Shown: piece after piece, positions 1 through 12,096 of the stretch
Layout of the letters: each line of letters opens with the position of its first letter
How positions within the stretch are numbered: position 1 is the first letter of the stretch
Made by a program: the position numbers and the translations under genes
Notes under the pieces: generated by a model
What the model was told of the DNA's origin: nothing
Seen by the model: only the letters and a program-made list of their open reading frames with translations
Databases searched by the model: none
Assembly (NCBI RefSeq): GCF_037893015.1
Contig: NC_133658.1
Span: 142,023,822-142,087,821 of the forward strand
Direction of reading: 5' to 3'
DNA: 64,000 nucleotides
DNA from: Macrotis lagotis
Lineage: Eukaryota > Chordata > Mammalia > Peramelemorphia > Peramelidae

Positions 1-230
1 CAGGATGCAGACAACTGAGTACATACATATAAGATATACAAAGGATAAATTGGAGATAATCTCAGAGAGAATGCACTAGAATTGAGAAGAACTGGGAAAG
101 TCTGTCTTGCAGAAGATAGGATTTTTAATGAAACCAAGGAAGTTATAGGGAACAAAAGAGAAAAGAGGTTTTTCTAGGCATGTGAAAATACCTAGAGCTG
201 GGATTTGAATAGTCTTTTGCATACTTCATA
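1..230 (-). repeat. L2 LINE relic, antisense
   Basis: The order of words is that of an antisense mammalian L2 3' half: a stretch ending in GGATAAATTGGAGATAATCT, then a 'cttgcagaagatagg' segment and a 'cctagagctggga' segment. It is diverged and cut by the window edge. Confidence 0.4.
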
Positions 231-304
231 ATTTTTCTTTTGGAATTTTTACTATACTTTGTCAATTGATCCTTCTAACATTTCCTTGTGAACTTGGGGC
301 TAAG

Positions 305-500
305 AATAATATGATTTTATGAAACAGAACTGAAAGAAATTGAAGATATCATTTAGTCCAACCACTTCACTTTAAAGATGAAGAGATCAAGTTCCAAAGA
401 GGCTAACCAGCATGTTCAAGGTTAACACAATTAGTTCATTGTAGAGCTTAGGTTTGAACTTGGTCATTTCACTTTCCTCTACACTATTAGGATTATTATT
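305..500 (-). repeat. MIR/MAR-type SINE relic, antisense
   Basis: Reads as a worn antisense MIR: 'agtccaaccacttcactttaaagatgaagag' gives the usual 'fold to nine-tenths of bases changed' anchor, followed by a degenerate 'ttcaaggttaacacaattag' and 'ggtttgaacttgg'. Ends are approximate. Confidence 0.45.
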
Positions 501-937
501 CCAACTAAAGAACTGCCCTTGTGTTAAATTATTGCTAAACCTGGAAACATGAACCATGTCTCTGGTTTCTCAGTCCACTTTTTCTTTTTACCACCAGTTG
601 ATGCTGTATAATGGTAATGAATATCACTATGCATACTAGTATCACCCGTTATCAACAATTAAGAAATGGAAATTCTTGAGTGATTTCTCCTCCCCTCTTC
701 ACTAAGCCCTACTTAGTTCCCAGTTGTTCAACCCACATAACCAGAGTCTCAAAAAGCTCTTTACCTTGGCTCAATGCCCAGAGTTGGTTGTCTCAACAAA
801 AGACCAGATTGAATTTCTACTAATTGCATCTGACCCTACAGGTGCAAGGCTTTCAAAGAAGAGTACTACAGTATGAATAATGAAGGGTAGAATCCCATAG
901 CCTCTGACTGGGATCTGATCAAAGTGAAAAGTGGAGA

Positions 938-1215
938 GCTAGGTAGGGCACTGGATAGTATATTATTACCTGTAGTCAGGAAGCCTTGAGTTCAAATGTG
1001 GCCTAAAATATTTAATAGCTATGTGACCTTCGGCAAATCACTTAAACCTTTGTCTGACTCAGTTTCCCAACTGTAAAATTGATATAATAATAATAATAAT
1101 AATAATAATACCTACCTCATAGGGTTGTTGTAGGGATAAAATCAGAAAATATTTGTAAAATAGTTAACTCAGTCCCAGCACCTAGTAGGTGCTTATTAAT
1201 TGCTTGTTCCCTTCC
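938..1215 (+). repeat. MIR/MAR-type SINE with (TAA)n
   Basis: Full-length-looking sense SINE: TTGAGTTCAAAT box B region, 'gctatgtgaccttcggcaaatcac', 'ctcagtttcccaactgtaaaattg', then a TAA microsatellite at about 1082-1110, 'acctacctcatagggttgttg' and the L2-like tail 'agtaggtgcttattaattgctt'. Confidence 0.75.
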
Positions 1216-2364
1216 CTCTCAGGAAAGGTTGTTGAGGATATAACTCTTATTGTGATATAGATTTATCATTACCTGAAAATTGAATTGTTTTCTCTGCCTA
1301 TAGCCACTGAAAGATCAAATCATATCCCAATACACACAACAGAAAGTCAGAGACATTAACACAGGAATATTGAACCTCCCTAAACATTTTTTTTATAGAT
1401 GAGGGGTGCTGACTAAAGTAGGTCATAGCATAGTAGCTGTCAAACAGAATATTTCAATATAGGCGGGGACTCCCTTTTCCATAGATTATAACTATAATAA
1501 GACTTATGATGGTTATTAACCCAGTTCAAATTTTTTAAAGAAACATTCATTGAATGCCTATTATCTTCAGAACACCATGCAAGGCATTGGTACCATGAAG
1601 GTAAAAAATAGCACAATTGTAGGAACACAAGATACCTAGGATCATCTTTCATGGCTCCTTTTTTTCACAGATGAGAAAAAATTCCCCAAGTTTGAATAAC
1701 TTGTCCAAAATTACATGGGTAGTAGATAAGCAGCAGAAATGGAAATAAAAAACAAGTCATCTTACTCTAAATATGGCACATTTTTCTTTGGCACCAACCA
1801 AAGATGCTTGTCCATCCCAACTCTCAGTGAACTTAGAATCTAATGAAAATATGCAAATACTATGAAACAAGATAGAATGTGATAAGGACAAATGAAGTCT
1901 TTGGGGAAATGATCATAAAATATTAAGACTAAGAAAAATCTTCACCAGAGTATTTAGGCAGACTTCCTGGAAGGATATGACACCTTAGCTGGGCTTTTGA
2001 GAAGGAGAAAAACTTCAGTAGGGAGAGATGTGGAGGAAATATCTTTCAACCTTAGAGGAATGATTGGTTGAATGATTGTGATAAAGGGAGAGAGTATAGA
2101 CTTGCTGGAATGTGAAGTGCGTGAAGGTGAATAATATGAAGCTGGGAGAGGTAGATTGGAATCACACTGTGGAAGTCATTGAATGATCAGATAAGGAAAT
2201 TGTATTTTATTCTATAGGTTTCAGTCTCTAGCTTCTTAACATATTTATGTTAAGTGAATAGGTTATTATTTAATTTTCCATTAAATCTCTTCTAAGAAAA
2301 GAAGGAATTGTAGTTTTGCAATGGGACTTTGTCTCATCTACCATCCCTTTCCATGCTTTGGTTG
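1216..2364. other. Intergenic, weak L2 and MIR relics
   Basis: No gene seen. 1655-1760 carries a poor antisense MIR ('cacagatgagaaaaaatt'). 1800-2230 reads like antisense L2 ('cagacttcctggaagg', 'gagctgggcttttgag'-type words) and is too worn for exact ends. Confidence 0.45.
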
Positions 2365-2622
2365 TTGAAGTTCCTATGTTGTTCAATTATTTTTCAATTG
2401 TGTCCAAATCTTTGTGACCCCTCTTTGGTGTTTTCCTGGCAAAGAGGGTTTGTCATTTCCTTCTCCAGCTCATTCTATGCTGAGGAAACTAAAACAGGGT
2501 CAAGTGACTTGACCAAGGTCACACAGCTAGTAAATATCTGAGCCCAAATTTGAACTTAGAAAATGAGTCTTCCTTTCTCTAGGTTCAGAACTATATCCAC
2601 TGTACCATCTAATTGCCCCAAA
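2365..2622 (-). repeat. tRNA-derived SINE, antisense
   Basis: Antisense SINE with the 'gtgtccaaatctttgtgacccctctttgg' tail, 'ccttctccagctcattctatgctgagg', 'caaggtcacacagctagtaaat' and a head end of 'ccactgtaccatctaattgcccc'. Same subfamily as the copies at 19.6, 47.7 and 60.5 kb. Confidence 0.8.
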
Positions 2623-2699
2623 AGGAGGGAAGAAGGATGCTATTTGAAACAAAAGTAATGTTAAGACAAAAATATCAATAACCCAGAAATAAGACAGAC

Positions 2700-3250
2700 A
2701 ATAACAGTGAAACTGTTCTACATTCTTTCTTTGATCTTAATCCCTGATACACAGCTTTCCTTCCCACCCTAACTTTTGTCCTTAATCTTGGGAACTTTAA
2801 TAGTCATGGATAGCCCTTTGAAATCCTGACTTTCCTCAACTTTCCACATACTTCCTCAACTCCCATGAGATCAATTTTCATTCTATCTCAACTATCCACA
2901 ACAATAAAAATTTCCTACACATCACAGATTCACAGATTGTTCAGCTTCCAAGATCTCCAACCCAGAAATTTCACTTTCTTTTTACAATCTTTTCATTCCA
3001 TTCTTTCTACTAGCTTAATCCTCTAGCTGAGGATAAGATAATAACCATTACCTCTGTCCTTCTAGTGCTTCATTTTGACCTCTCTTTCCTCCTTTCACAA
3101 TCTTGACCTCATAGTTAACTCTACAAGGCTCTGTCCTGAATCTCTTGCCCTTTTTGTCCTTCTGTTTTTAATGCCCTGTTAATTTGCAACCTTGGTCTTC
3201 TCTCAGCATCTACTTTTTTTACTATATAGTCATTTAAAATTGCTGGAAGA
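2700..3250 (+). repeat. L2 LINE relic, endonuclease region
   Basis: Pyrimidine-rich sense L2 coding relic. Near 2790 'cttgggaactttaatagtcatgg' translates to LGNFNSHG, a decayed form of the GDFN motif of the APE-type endonuclease, followed by leucine/serine-rich codons ('ctcaactttccacat'). Many stops; not a gene. Confidence 0.5.
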
Positions 3251-3319
3251 AGTGAGGAAAAAAACTGCAGCACTCTACAAAACCATATTTTCTAAATCCA
3301 TCTGAATTCTTGGTGACAA

Positions 3320-4070
3320 TCAGTCATTTCTCAAGTATTTATTATACTGGATGTCAGGCAGAACAATTGATATAAACATTTTTACTTTGGAATAAAAAAA
3401 ACTTTCTTCCTAGTAGATGTGTCAGTTGACACAAAAATATTTACTTTCAAATAAAAATATTCATCCTTCCATTTCTATTTTCTTTATACATCAAAAAAAG
3501 AACTGTATCAATCGATGTAATTTGTCCTTCAAGCTATTTTAAATTCTAGTTCTTCTTGTGTGAGTACTTCCATTGTTGCAGGCAGCATGCTACACAATAT
3601 GGATACAAAAGAACCAGGTAGTCTTTTTTCCCTCAAGGATCTCACATTTTAATGGGGGAGACAAATCTAAATACCTAGGTATATACAAGATATGTACAGA
3701 ATGGAATTTTTCAGTGGGGAAGGAGAGACTGAGAGATTCTTTCTGTAGAAGATAAAATTTGAATTGAGTTTTGAAGGTAACCAAAGAAATTAATTACTAA
3801 TAGATAGAATTTCAGAAATGGGAGACAGGGCAGTCAATGCAAAGGCATGGAGAGGGGAGATACAGAACTTTGTGCCAGCAAAAGATTATGAGAGTGTATT
3901 GTATAGTGTGAAGAGAGAAGTAAAATGTCAGAAGACTGAAAAAGAAGTAAAGGGCCAGATTGTGAAGGGCTTTAAATGCTACACAGAGGACTATAATTGG
4001 ATTAGGTCAGTAATAGAGAGTCACTAGAGTTTGCTGAGTAGAGGTGATGTCAACCCTGCATTTTAGTTTG
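3320..4070 (-). repeat. L2 LINE relic, antisense
   Basis: Antisense L2: 'ccctcaaggatctcacattttaatggggga', 'ttgagttttgaaggtaacc', 'gtgaagggctttaaatgc' and 'gagtcactagagtttgctgagtagagg' occur in the order expected for an antisense 3' half. The small frame at 3818-4027 lies entirely inside it. Confidence 0.65.
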
Positions 4071-4423
4071 GCATTTGTTATTTTTTTCTTTCAACTTGAA
4101 TTTTTCCTTATATATTTACTTCTTCAATATCTAGCAACATGCACAGGTCTTTCTTATCCTTAATAAAAATAATCTTAACAAAAAAAGAAAAAAATTTTCC
4201 CATGACTCTGCTATATTCTGAAGCTATTTTACTGTTAAATGCATTCACTGAAATCCCTTGCAATCTTACCCCAATCTCACCACTATATAAACACTTTACT
4301 CTCAAAGGTCATAATGACCTTTCAAATACATATACATACATATATATTTGTATTTTTCACATATATTCATGTGTATCTATACACACATAAACTCCCACAT
4401 ATATGTATGCACATGTTTGCATT
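4071..4423. other. AT-rich spacer
   Basis: No gene or clear repeat; 4326-4420 is a degenerate (ATAC/TA)n-type simple tract. Confidence 0.5.
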
Positions 4424-4600
4424 TAAATTATCTTTTTTTTTTAGTTTTTTTTTCAAGGCAAACAGGGTTAAATGGCTTGCCCAAGGCCACACAGCTAGGT
4501 AATTATTAAGTGTCTGAGACCGGATTTGAACCCAGGTACTCCTGACTCCAGGGCCGGTGCTTTATCCACTACGCCACCTAGCCGCCCCTAAATTATCTTT
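4424..4600 (-). repeat. Young marsupial SINE with target-site duplication
   Basis: Antisense tRNA-derived SINE (poly-T at the left, 'cacacagctaggtaattattaagtg', 'acgccacctagccgcccc' at the right), body about 4436-4588. It is flanked by a perfect 12-bp direct repeat TAAATTATCTTT at 4424-4435 and 4589-4600, showing an intact retrotransposition event. Confidence 0.92.
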
Positions 4601-4949
4601 ATTTCCAAATATATTTCACCATCCATCCTCTCCTTTCCCTGTTAAAAAAGTAAAAAATAATTTTAAAAAAGTTGTTTGGGAAAATAACCAATCTATAACA
4701 GAGTCTCATGTTATACATAATATTCCACTCCCAAAATTCCCAATCTCAGGAAAGAGGTAGGGCAGCTAATTTTCTTTTCTTTTTTCTTCATGGATAAGCT
4801 TGACTATGATAATTACATAGTATTTCATTTCAGGTTTTGTGTTCTTTCCACTTATTGTAGTCAATGTGTAAGTTTCCTTCTCTGGGTCTGCTTGATTTAC
4901 TCTGCTTTGGTTCTTATTTCTATTAATTCTCCCCATTTGTTATTTCTTA

Positions 4950-5200
4950 TGGTAACGTAGTGAAAAAGATGCTGGACTGGGAGTCAGGAATTCTTGAGTT
5001 AAAATCCTGCTTTGGAAATTTAATAGCTATGTGACCCTAGGCAAGTCATTTAACCTTCCCCAGCTAAAGTTGTCTTATCTGTAACAATAGCAACTACTTT
5101 ACAAGATTGCTATGAGGGTCAAATGAGATATATAGGGAAAGGATTTTGCAAACTTTAAAGAGCAATATATACTACTGCAGCAACATAGTATTCAATTATA
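4950..5200 (+). repeat. MIR/MAR-type SINE inserted in L1
   Basis: Sense SINE: 'agatgctggactgggagtcagg', 'gctatgtgaccctaggcaagtc', 'acaagattgctatgagggtc' and 'gattttgcaaactttaaagag'. It interrupts the antisense L1, so it is younger than that L1. Confidence 0.75.
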
Positions 5201-5224
5201 TCTGTGTAATACCTAGATGCATTC

Positions 5225-5435
5225 AGGTATTTGTCTAGAAGTCAAGACCTGGCATTTAAATCTGACTTCAAACAGTTGACTTTTGTTTGCCTCAGTTTCC
5301 TCATCTGTAAAATGAGAAAAATAATAGCATGTCCCTCCCAGGACTGTTGTGAGGATTACATGAGATAATATTCATAAAATACTTGTCACATTTCCTAGTA
5401 AGACCTAGGAAGAATTTAATAGTAGGTGCTTATTC
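5225..5435 (+). repeat. MIR/MAR-type SINE inserted in L1
   Basis: Sense SINE: 'gcctcagtttcctcatctgt', 'caggactgttgtgaggatta' and an L2-like tail 'agtaggtgcttattccc'. Adjacent to the previous SINE, within the split L1. Confidence 0.75.
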
Positions 5436-6289
5436 CCTTCCCCACAATTTGTTCAGCCATTCACCAATCAGTTGGCATCTACTATTTTCCAGCTTTTTGC
5501 TGCCATGAAAAGAAATGTTGCTATGAATATTTTGGTGTATATAACACCTTTCTCTCTGTCTTTGACTTCCTTAAAATATATGCTATGGTGGATCTCTGGA
5601 TCAAAGGGTTTGAATATTTTGGTAACTTTTTAGCATAATTCCAAATTGCTTTCCAGAATGGTCAGATCAATTCACAACTCCATCAATAATATATTACTAT
5701 GTCATTCCAAAATTCCTTAACAGTCATTACAATATCCTCCCTTCTTATCCCTTTTGCTAATTGACTGAGTGTGAGTTAAAACCTCAGAGGTATTTTGATT
5801 TGCATTTCTCTTACTAGTGATTTGAAACAATCTTTCATATGGACATTAATAGTTCGCAATACTTCTCTGGAGAACTGTTTGTTCATGTCCTTTTGATCAT
5901 ATTTCCTTTGAGGAATAAGTGATTTCATTGTGCAATCTGAGGTGGAATATCAAAAAGACTCCCATTATTCCCCAAATTTCTCTGCCAAAATCTAAAACTC
6001 TACATTAGAAATTTTTATTTTTTATTCTAAAACATTCGTAGTCCTCAAGAATCCTCTATTAAAGAACTAATGCCCCCCAAGAAAGGGTGTTGCCTAGAGT
6101 CATTGTCATTTGATATCTGGAAGAATTACTTGGCAACTTGCTGGATGCTTGAGGGTTGAGGCACAGATACTAAGGAGAGAGGAAAAGGCACTAAATGGGA
6201 AAGTAGGAGAGCACTAAAGACATATGTCCTCCCTGTACAGATACTATAAGGTCAGTCATAGATCATGGATTGCATAAAAATTTAATTCA

Positions 6290-6590
6290 ATTCTGTTTAA
6301 TTAATTCAATTATTCAATTTAATTAATTCAATTATTAAGCACCTACTACATTCAGGGCATTGTGATAGACATGGAAATGCCAACAACAAAAAAAAAAAGA
6401 AAAGCACTTCAGAGGCTTACATTTTACTGGCAATGAGTGAATAAATGAATACAAAAAAGTTACTTAAGTTCTTTTTATGTGTTGAGGAAAGTGCTAAGTA
6501 TTGGGGACATAAACAGAAAAGTGAGATTCCCTGCTCTCAAGATGCTCATAGTCTATAATAGAGGAAGACATTATTTATACATGTAAAGCC
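6290..6590 (-). repeat. L2 LINE 3' end, antisense
   Basis: Two partial antisense L2 starts: 'ttaagcacctactacattcagggcattg' and, later, 'gttgaggaaagtgctaagtattgggg' with 'ccctgctctcaagatgctcatagtct'. AATTCAATT-type simple repeats precede it at 6284-6335. Confidence 0.6.
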
Positions 6591-7779
6591 TCAATAGTCC
6601 CTAGGGTTTGGTAGCAGTGTAGATAGTAAGGTCCCTAAATCCTTAGAGTACATTAGCAGATGCCAATAACCTGGATTCAATATACCATGAAGGTAGGATA
6701 GATGATAAGGCCCAGAGATTTTTTTATGGAAAGGAGGTGGGGTAAATTGTAAGGTCTGAAGGTCTTCCATCTTATTAGAAGGCTTTTAATTGCTAATTTC
6801 CTGCTCACAGAATCAGTCTGATTAGCTAAATCCAATCTGCAGCCAGGGATCTAGAGGAGATAGCCCTTGGCTCTCAGAAAAGAGAAAACCAAGAGTGGGA
6901 TCTGAGTGGGGGATAGATTAACATAAAGAAGAAGGGCTCTAGTGGGATCTGAGTGGGAAGGATTATTGGGAATGGGAAGAGTGGAAAGAGGAATTTGTAT
7001 TTATTTAATGTTTTAATATTAGAAAAAGGTTTCTTCATAACACATGGACATATAAACCATCTTATGATGTATAAAATAATTTCCTCCCTATTTAGGAGAT
7101 AGTATAAGTAATAACACCTCATTTTATACATTGGAAAACTGAAGTCTGAAGAATTTAAGTGACTTGTCCATGATCCCCAAACCTAATAAGGTAATATTTG
7201 AATTCTATTTATCTATTATGCTATTCTGCCTCTGACCAAAGCAAAGTATAGCTATACTGTCACCCTCTACTAGATTGTGAGATTTGAGAAAGCAAAAAGC
7301 ATGTTTAATCAAAACCCTTCCTCTTCTCCAACCTCAGAAGCAGGACCTAGCATACAGAAGGTATTTAGGATGTGGACATGGTACTAATTCCATAGAAAAA
7401 ATGGGAAGATGGATGGAATGTTTTGTCTAAACCACCTTTATGGCCCCAAGGACTGGACTCCCATGGCAGATTCTTTGTCAAAGAGGAAAACTGAAAGATG
7501 AGAAAAGTTTTCAGGGTGGTCCAAAGTGATCAACATAATGAAATTAGAGAAATGTCAAGGCTGAATATCAGAAATAAATTTCCAACAATTTGCACGATAT
7601 CCTGGATGGTAGAAGATAGCCACAAGGGAAGTGGCAAGACCCTTGTTTGAGTCATTTGAAAAGTCAGACTGGAAAATCCTATTTTGTTAGGGAACAAGCT
7701 TGATCCAGACCTTAGAAGTTGACCTTCAGAGAACTTAAAGATATTTTCCACTTCTAATTTCAATTTCTAGGAAACTGGG
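6591..7779. other. Intergenic, little recognisable
   Basis: No gene. A short antisense MIR relic lies near 7110-7220 ('cattttatacattggaaaactgaag'). A near-repeat, 'agtgggatctgagtggg', occurs at about 6895 and 6938. The rest is unassigned. Confidence 0.5.
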
Positions 7780-8225
7780 AAAAGGCCAAAGTAGATAAAA
7801 GCTTTCTCTTCTCTGTATGGGTTTAGGGGGCAGTTTTTCTTCCCGGAAAAAGGATCACCATTGAGGCTGTGAACCATTGCCAGCAAGGCTCAGCCCTCTT
7901 GGGACTGTGTTGTCTGAAATGTTCTAGCAATATGGTCCTTTCCAGTTGGCTAGGTCCCAAACTCTGAGGCGCATCATGGAAAAGTGGAGGCCTGCATATG
8001 GTTCATGTGGGCTGTATTTAGACATTGTGTTATGACCTTCTGACTCTGTGTAGGTTTTCGGAAGGTCGAAGCACATCTGGTTCTAGTCCATCCTCGGGCT
8101 TTGAGTAGGAAGTCAGTAGGCCCCGCAGATGTTGGTTTCTCATCCATTTGATGCAGCCTACACGCAATAGCAAAAGACAGGAGGCGGAGGAATAAGAGGA
8201 GGAGGAGGAGGACTTCCTCATTTCT
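7780..8225. other. Single-copy block with local CpG enrichment
   Basis: About 450 bases without recognisable repeat words and with at least eight CpG sites, where flanking DNA has almost none. It ends in a GGA-repeat purine tract at 8180-8213. It could be a conserved regulatory element, an exon of a noncoding RNA or an old retrocopy. A 63-codon minus-strand frame (8030-8221) starts with a serine run encoded by the GGA tract and resembles no protein I know. Confidence 0.4.
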
Positions 8226-8265
8226 TTTTTGTTCTGCTAATTAATATGACCCTCAACATTTAGAG

Positions 8266-8270
<5 letters not shown>

Positions 8271-8319
<49 letters not shown>
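8271..8319. repeat. (TA)n microsatellite
   Basis: About 24 uninterrupted TA units. Confidence 0.98.
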
Positions 8320-8321
<2 letters not shown>

Positions 8322-8334
8322 TGAATCAAAAATG

Positions 8335-8460
8335 TCAAAATGTAGAGATTGGAGGATCTGGATTCAAATCCTAACTTTGTCACTGTTTGACCTTGGGTCA
8401 AAATGGGAAGGTTGGACTAGATGGTTGCTAAGGTTCCTTCTACTTCTAAGACATGATCTT
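8335..8460 (+). repeat. MIR-type SINE fragment
   Basis: 'ggatctggattcaaatcctaac', 'tgtttgaccttgggtca' and 'ggttggactagatggttgctaagg' are the central and tail parts of a sense MIR. Confidence 0.65.
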
Positions 8461-8799
8461 CTGAAGTAAGTCCCCTCCCCTAATATTTCCTGTGAGTGCA
8501 CTCATTTGCTCAAACTATCTGATAAAATACTGAAAACTGTGTATGAAGTTGGACTCAGTAGGAAATGTTCCAAGAGCCTGCAATATACCTTAAAAAGGCA
8601 ATGGCATAGAAAATTTCTAACTGTGGATTCAAAATTTCAAAAAGCTTCCCTCCCCTCTATCCTCACCTTACAAGTCTTCTCATAAAATATTTTTATAAAC
8701 CCCTCCCCCCTCTCATGGTTGCATCTTGTAGTAGCTGGCAATTGCTATTCTATTCATTTTTCCTTTTGCAGAAACAAATCCTAGGATAAGTCACAGAAT

Positions 8800-9130
8800 C
8801 ATAGACTCTCACAAGACTCTTGAGAGGACATCAAATTAAACACTTCACTGAAAAGGAAGACCTATAAAATCCCTAACAAATAGTCAGTAATACAATCTCT
8901 GATTAGAGGTATTCATTCCTTCACAGAAACATCATTTTCTTCTCAGACAGCTCATTTCACTTTTGGACAGTTCAGATTGTAAGGATTACTTTCTTCCTAT
9001 TGAACTTAAACTTGCCTCCCAATAAGTTTCACCCTTTACTATTAGCCTATTCCTTCGAGGTCAAATTGGTCTAATCTCTTTTCATGAAAGAGACCAACTT
9101 CCCCTTTCACCAGACGAAATACCCTCAGTT
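8800..9130 (-). repeat. CR1/L3 LINE relic, antisense
   Basis: Antisense CR1/L3 3' end: 'tattcattccttcacag', 'gctcatttcacttttggacagttc', 'attgaacttaaacttgcctccc', 'gtcaaattggtctaatctcttttcatg' follow the family order. Strongly diverged. Confidence 0.55.
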
Positions 9131-9147
9131 CATCCTACAAAAACCTA

Positions 9148-9151
<4 letters not shown>

Positions 9152-9209
<58 letters not shown>
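9152..9209. repeat. (TC)n microsatellite
   Basis: About 29 TC units without interruption; the opposite strand is a pure GA tract. Confidence 0.98.
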
Positions 9210-9211
<2 letters not shown>

Positions 9212-9496
9212 TTAGTTTCTGACTTTCTGACTCTTGTTTGACTTTCTGACTCTTGTTTCTCTTTCCTTCTTTCCATATCCAAATATCTAAAGGTCTTTCA
9301 TCATTTTCACTCTTCATTTTTTCTTTCTTTTGATTTTGATTTTTAATACTATTGAAATTTATATATGACAGCTCTTGATTTTTGTGACCTTCCAATTCTT
9401 ATGCTTTGCCTTCTTTTACTCATGTTATTCCTTCACAATGTCCTTTGTAGGTATATTTCTTACTCCCAATTCATTATCACATGCTCTTTTAAAGGG

Positions 9497-9522
9497 TATA
9501 TATATATATATATATATATATA
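9497..9522. repeat. (TA)n microsatellite
   Basis: Thirteen TA units. Confidence 0.95.
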
Positions 9523-9709
9523 ATTTGTCCCTCAATTCTTCTGCTTATAGGCAGATTTACTAGAAGACATCATTTATTCTTGTTACTTTTTAAAAGTTCT
9601 CCCCATGCAAATTAGAATCTTACCAACATTCATCTGTTGTATGTACATGTATTCTTTCAGGGAGTCTCCTAAGTCTTCTTTATTGATTTAGCTTGTCTTG
9701 GATTGGTAA

Positions 9710-9950
9710 AGTTAAAGTGGTTCAGTAGACAGAGCTCTGGGCCGGGGCTCTAAGATAAGTTCATATCTGGCTTTTGATACCTTCTGACTGTATCACTCTG
9801 GACAAGTCATTTTTACCTTTGACTTCCTCAGTTTTCTCATCTGTAAAATGGGCATAATGATAGAACCTTCTTTATAGGATTGTTGTGAGGATCAAATGAA
9901 ACTAAAGGTTCAATATCAATGTTATCATCATCATTATCATTCCTAGGCAT
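9710..9950 (+). repeat. MIR/MAR-type SINE
   Basis: Sense SINE: 'cagtagacagagctctgggcc', 'ctggacaagtcatttttacc', 'cctcagttttctcatctgtaaaatggg', 'aggattgttgtgaggatcaaatg', ending in a CAT-rich stretch. Confidence 0.8.
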
Positions 9951-10139
9951 CATCCTTCATCAGTAAACTATGATTTTGGTGCATTTTTGCACTTGAATCC
10001 CTATGATTTTTGAAGGGATCACTTTACAATATGTATAATATAAGCTACTCACTGAATGTACCTGAAAAATTTGGGGGTCCATCTCTACTACTTAACAATT
10101 GCATGCCTTGGGGGCTGATGATTTTGTCTTTTGTTCTTG

Positions 10140-10410
10140 AAGGTGATGCCATGATATACACATGAATTGGATTTTAGTGAGGAGGTGCTGAACTAAGTCA
10201 CACCAGTCTTACTTTTTCTTCTGAAATCATCTGGATTTGGTGGCCAGATATGGATCACTATTACTGGAGATGATCCTAGAGGTGAGGCAATCAGGATTAA
10301 GTGACTTGCTCAAGGTCACACAGCTTAGTAAGTGTCAAATATCTGAGACTGAATTTGAACTCACATCCTCCTGACTCAGGGCTGGTGCTAAAACTACTAT
10401 TTAATCTTTC
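10140..10410 (-). repeat. Composite SINE, antisense
   Basis: Antisense copy of the longer SINE class: left part 'tttagtgaggaggtgctg' to 'gatgatcctagaggtgaggcaatcagg', right part 'gtgacttgctcaaggtcacacagctt' and 'ctcctgactcagggctggtgc'. Same architecture as 28.6 kb (sense) and 41.2 kb (antisense). Confidence 0.7.
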
Positions 10411-12096
10411 TGGACCTCAATCTTTATTTATTAAATAAAAGGGTTCAGCTAGATGAGACCTAAGATTCTATCTAGCCCTAACATAATGGTATTTTGAATG
10501 GGATTCCTCTATGAGGGATTTACCTGAGGTAACTACAATCTTCTGTGATCTGCCAGAAACTTCTGTGGTTTTATAATCCCATCTCAAGGTTGAGAAGGAC
10601 TTTCACTTATGCTCTATGAAAAAAAAAACCCTCTGAATTGGAAAGGGAGTACTTCCATTCTCCTTTTTGCCAAAAGCATTCATGTATAAATGACTACATA
10701 AATTTTATATGAATAAAAGATTACCCTTCCCCTTCCCCCATGCATCACCACTACCTTTCCTACCCACTATTCCAATCCCCTCATATGAATTCACAAGGAC
10801 TATAAAATGAAACTTAATTGGAATCACTTGCTAGGGATGAAAAATTTAATTCAATGGGGGCAAATGATCTCATGTCAGTTCATTTATAGTCTCCTTAAAA
10901 AGTTAGTATTAGGCACAGTTTCTCTTTTTATCACTGAAACTATTTTTCTCTTGATGGATCAATCTCTTGGGAATCTTATTTCTCATATTTACACTAGGTG
11001 ATTTTCTATTTAAAGAACAGTTATAGAGCCAAACTTTGGATTTCATAGGGTTTTTTTCAAGAATCTGCTTTCTTTTAAAGAAATGGGCTTTTTTCTTTGC
11101 TTTGGAAAACTGTACAAATAAATATTCATTATTTTATACTCTTTAGAGAACTATATTTTGCTTCAGGAATGAAAAATATTTTTGACTTCATGCCTACAGA
11201 ACTTTAAAATTTTCTAGTGATTAAAGCCTTTTTAAATATTAAGTGGGGTGACATGATGAATTTATAGAATGTAAGAATCAGGAAAGGCAGATTTTTCAGA
11301 TTTTGAGTTGTGTCCGGGTTTGAAGTTGGATAAGACTCATAACTAAGTGACCTATTCCCAGATTCTAAGGTCTAAAGCTGGGAGTATCCTATTCACACCT
11401 TTTAATGCTACACCTATTTCAAATTTAGGAGAGCAATGTAAGACCTATTTATATGTCTTTATTCTTTTAGGAGGTATGGAGACATTTCCTAATTAAGTTG
11501 ATATGGGAGATTGGAGTGTGGGGGTGATAAAGTGGGGGGAGGTTGGGCATTGACTAGCTGAAGAAGTTAGTTATATTCATGTTACTTTTTAAAAAGTTAG
11601 CCAGACACCTTTAGAGTTTATCAAGGGAATCTGACTTTCTGTTAGAGAGCAAACTATGGAGTAAGAACACAGTTTTTGAGAGGGAATTCTTCTAAATTCT
11701 TCTAAACTTCATCACATTTTCTCTTATATCTCTTCTGAAATACAGTGGGAAAGGAAAGTAGTTTCTTCTTACCTTATATCCATGACTGTAATGGCATCTG
11801 GAAAAAGAATTATTATTCTAGCAAGAATTTCTATATGTACCAGAGAGCAAACTCAAAGTATTTAGATGCTGAGTCATTGAACTGCAGGGTGGAACCACTT
11901 CAGGTGACATCAGCAGCAAATGTACTATATCAGGGTGCAGTAAAGTTGGGGGAACAATGTGATGACAGGAGGAGAACAGAAAAAAGCATAAAGGCCTTGA
12001 AATTCCACAAGTTTGAGCTTTCCTTTATTTGTGCCTCTCTATTAAAGGACATTGAGTGAATGTGGGAAAATCTATTCCAGATTTATGGGGGGACTT
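10411..12096. other. Intergenic, unassigned
   Basis: AT-rich, mostly single-copy by eye. No exon-like frame was seen. The 104-codon frame at 11745-12059 has an ATG slot not supported by any family resemblance. A MIR tail trace is near 10390-10490. Confidence 0.4.

Larger units (their letters stand above)
4601..5935 (-). repeat. L1 3' end, antisense, split by two SINEs
   Basis: 4601-4945 matches the antisense 3' UTR of marsupial L1 and 5436-5935 the antisense end of ORF2 ('gtttgttcagccattcaccaat', 'gctggatcaaagggt'-like 'ggatcaaagggtttg', 'ccaaattgctttccagaatgg', 'tgatttgcatttctcttac'). The two pieces are separated by SINEs at 4950-5200 and 5225-5435. All frames are broken. Confidence 0.75.

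Noticed and set aside
9135-9395. 86-codon minus-strand frame with an RE repeat tail
   Set aside because: The (RE)n is the translation of the (TC)n microsatellite at 9152-9209.
11745-12059. 104-codon plus-strand frame
   Set aside because: No ATG-supported conserved protein recognised, no splice or promoter context.
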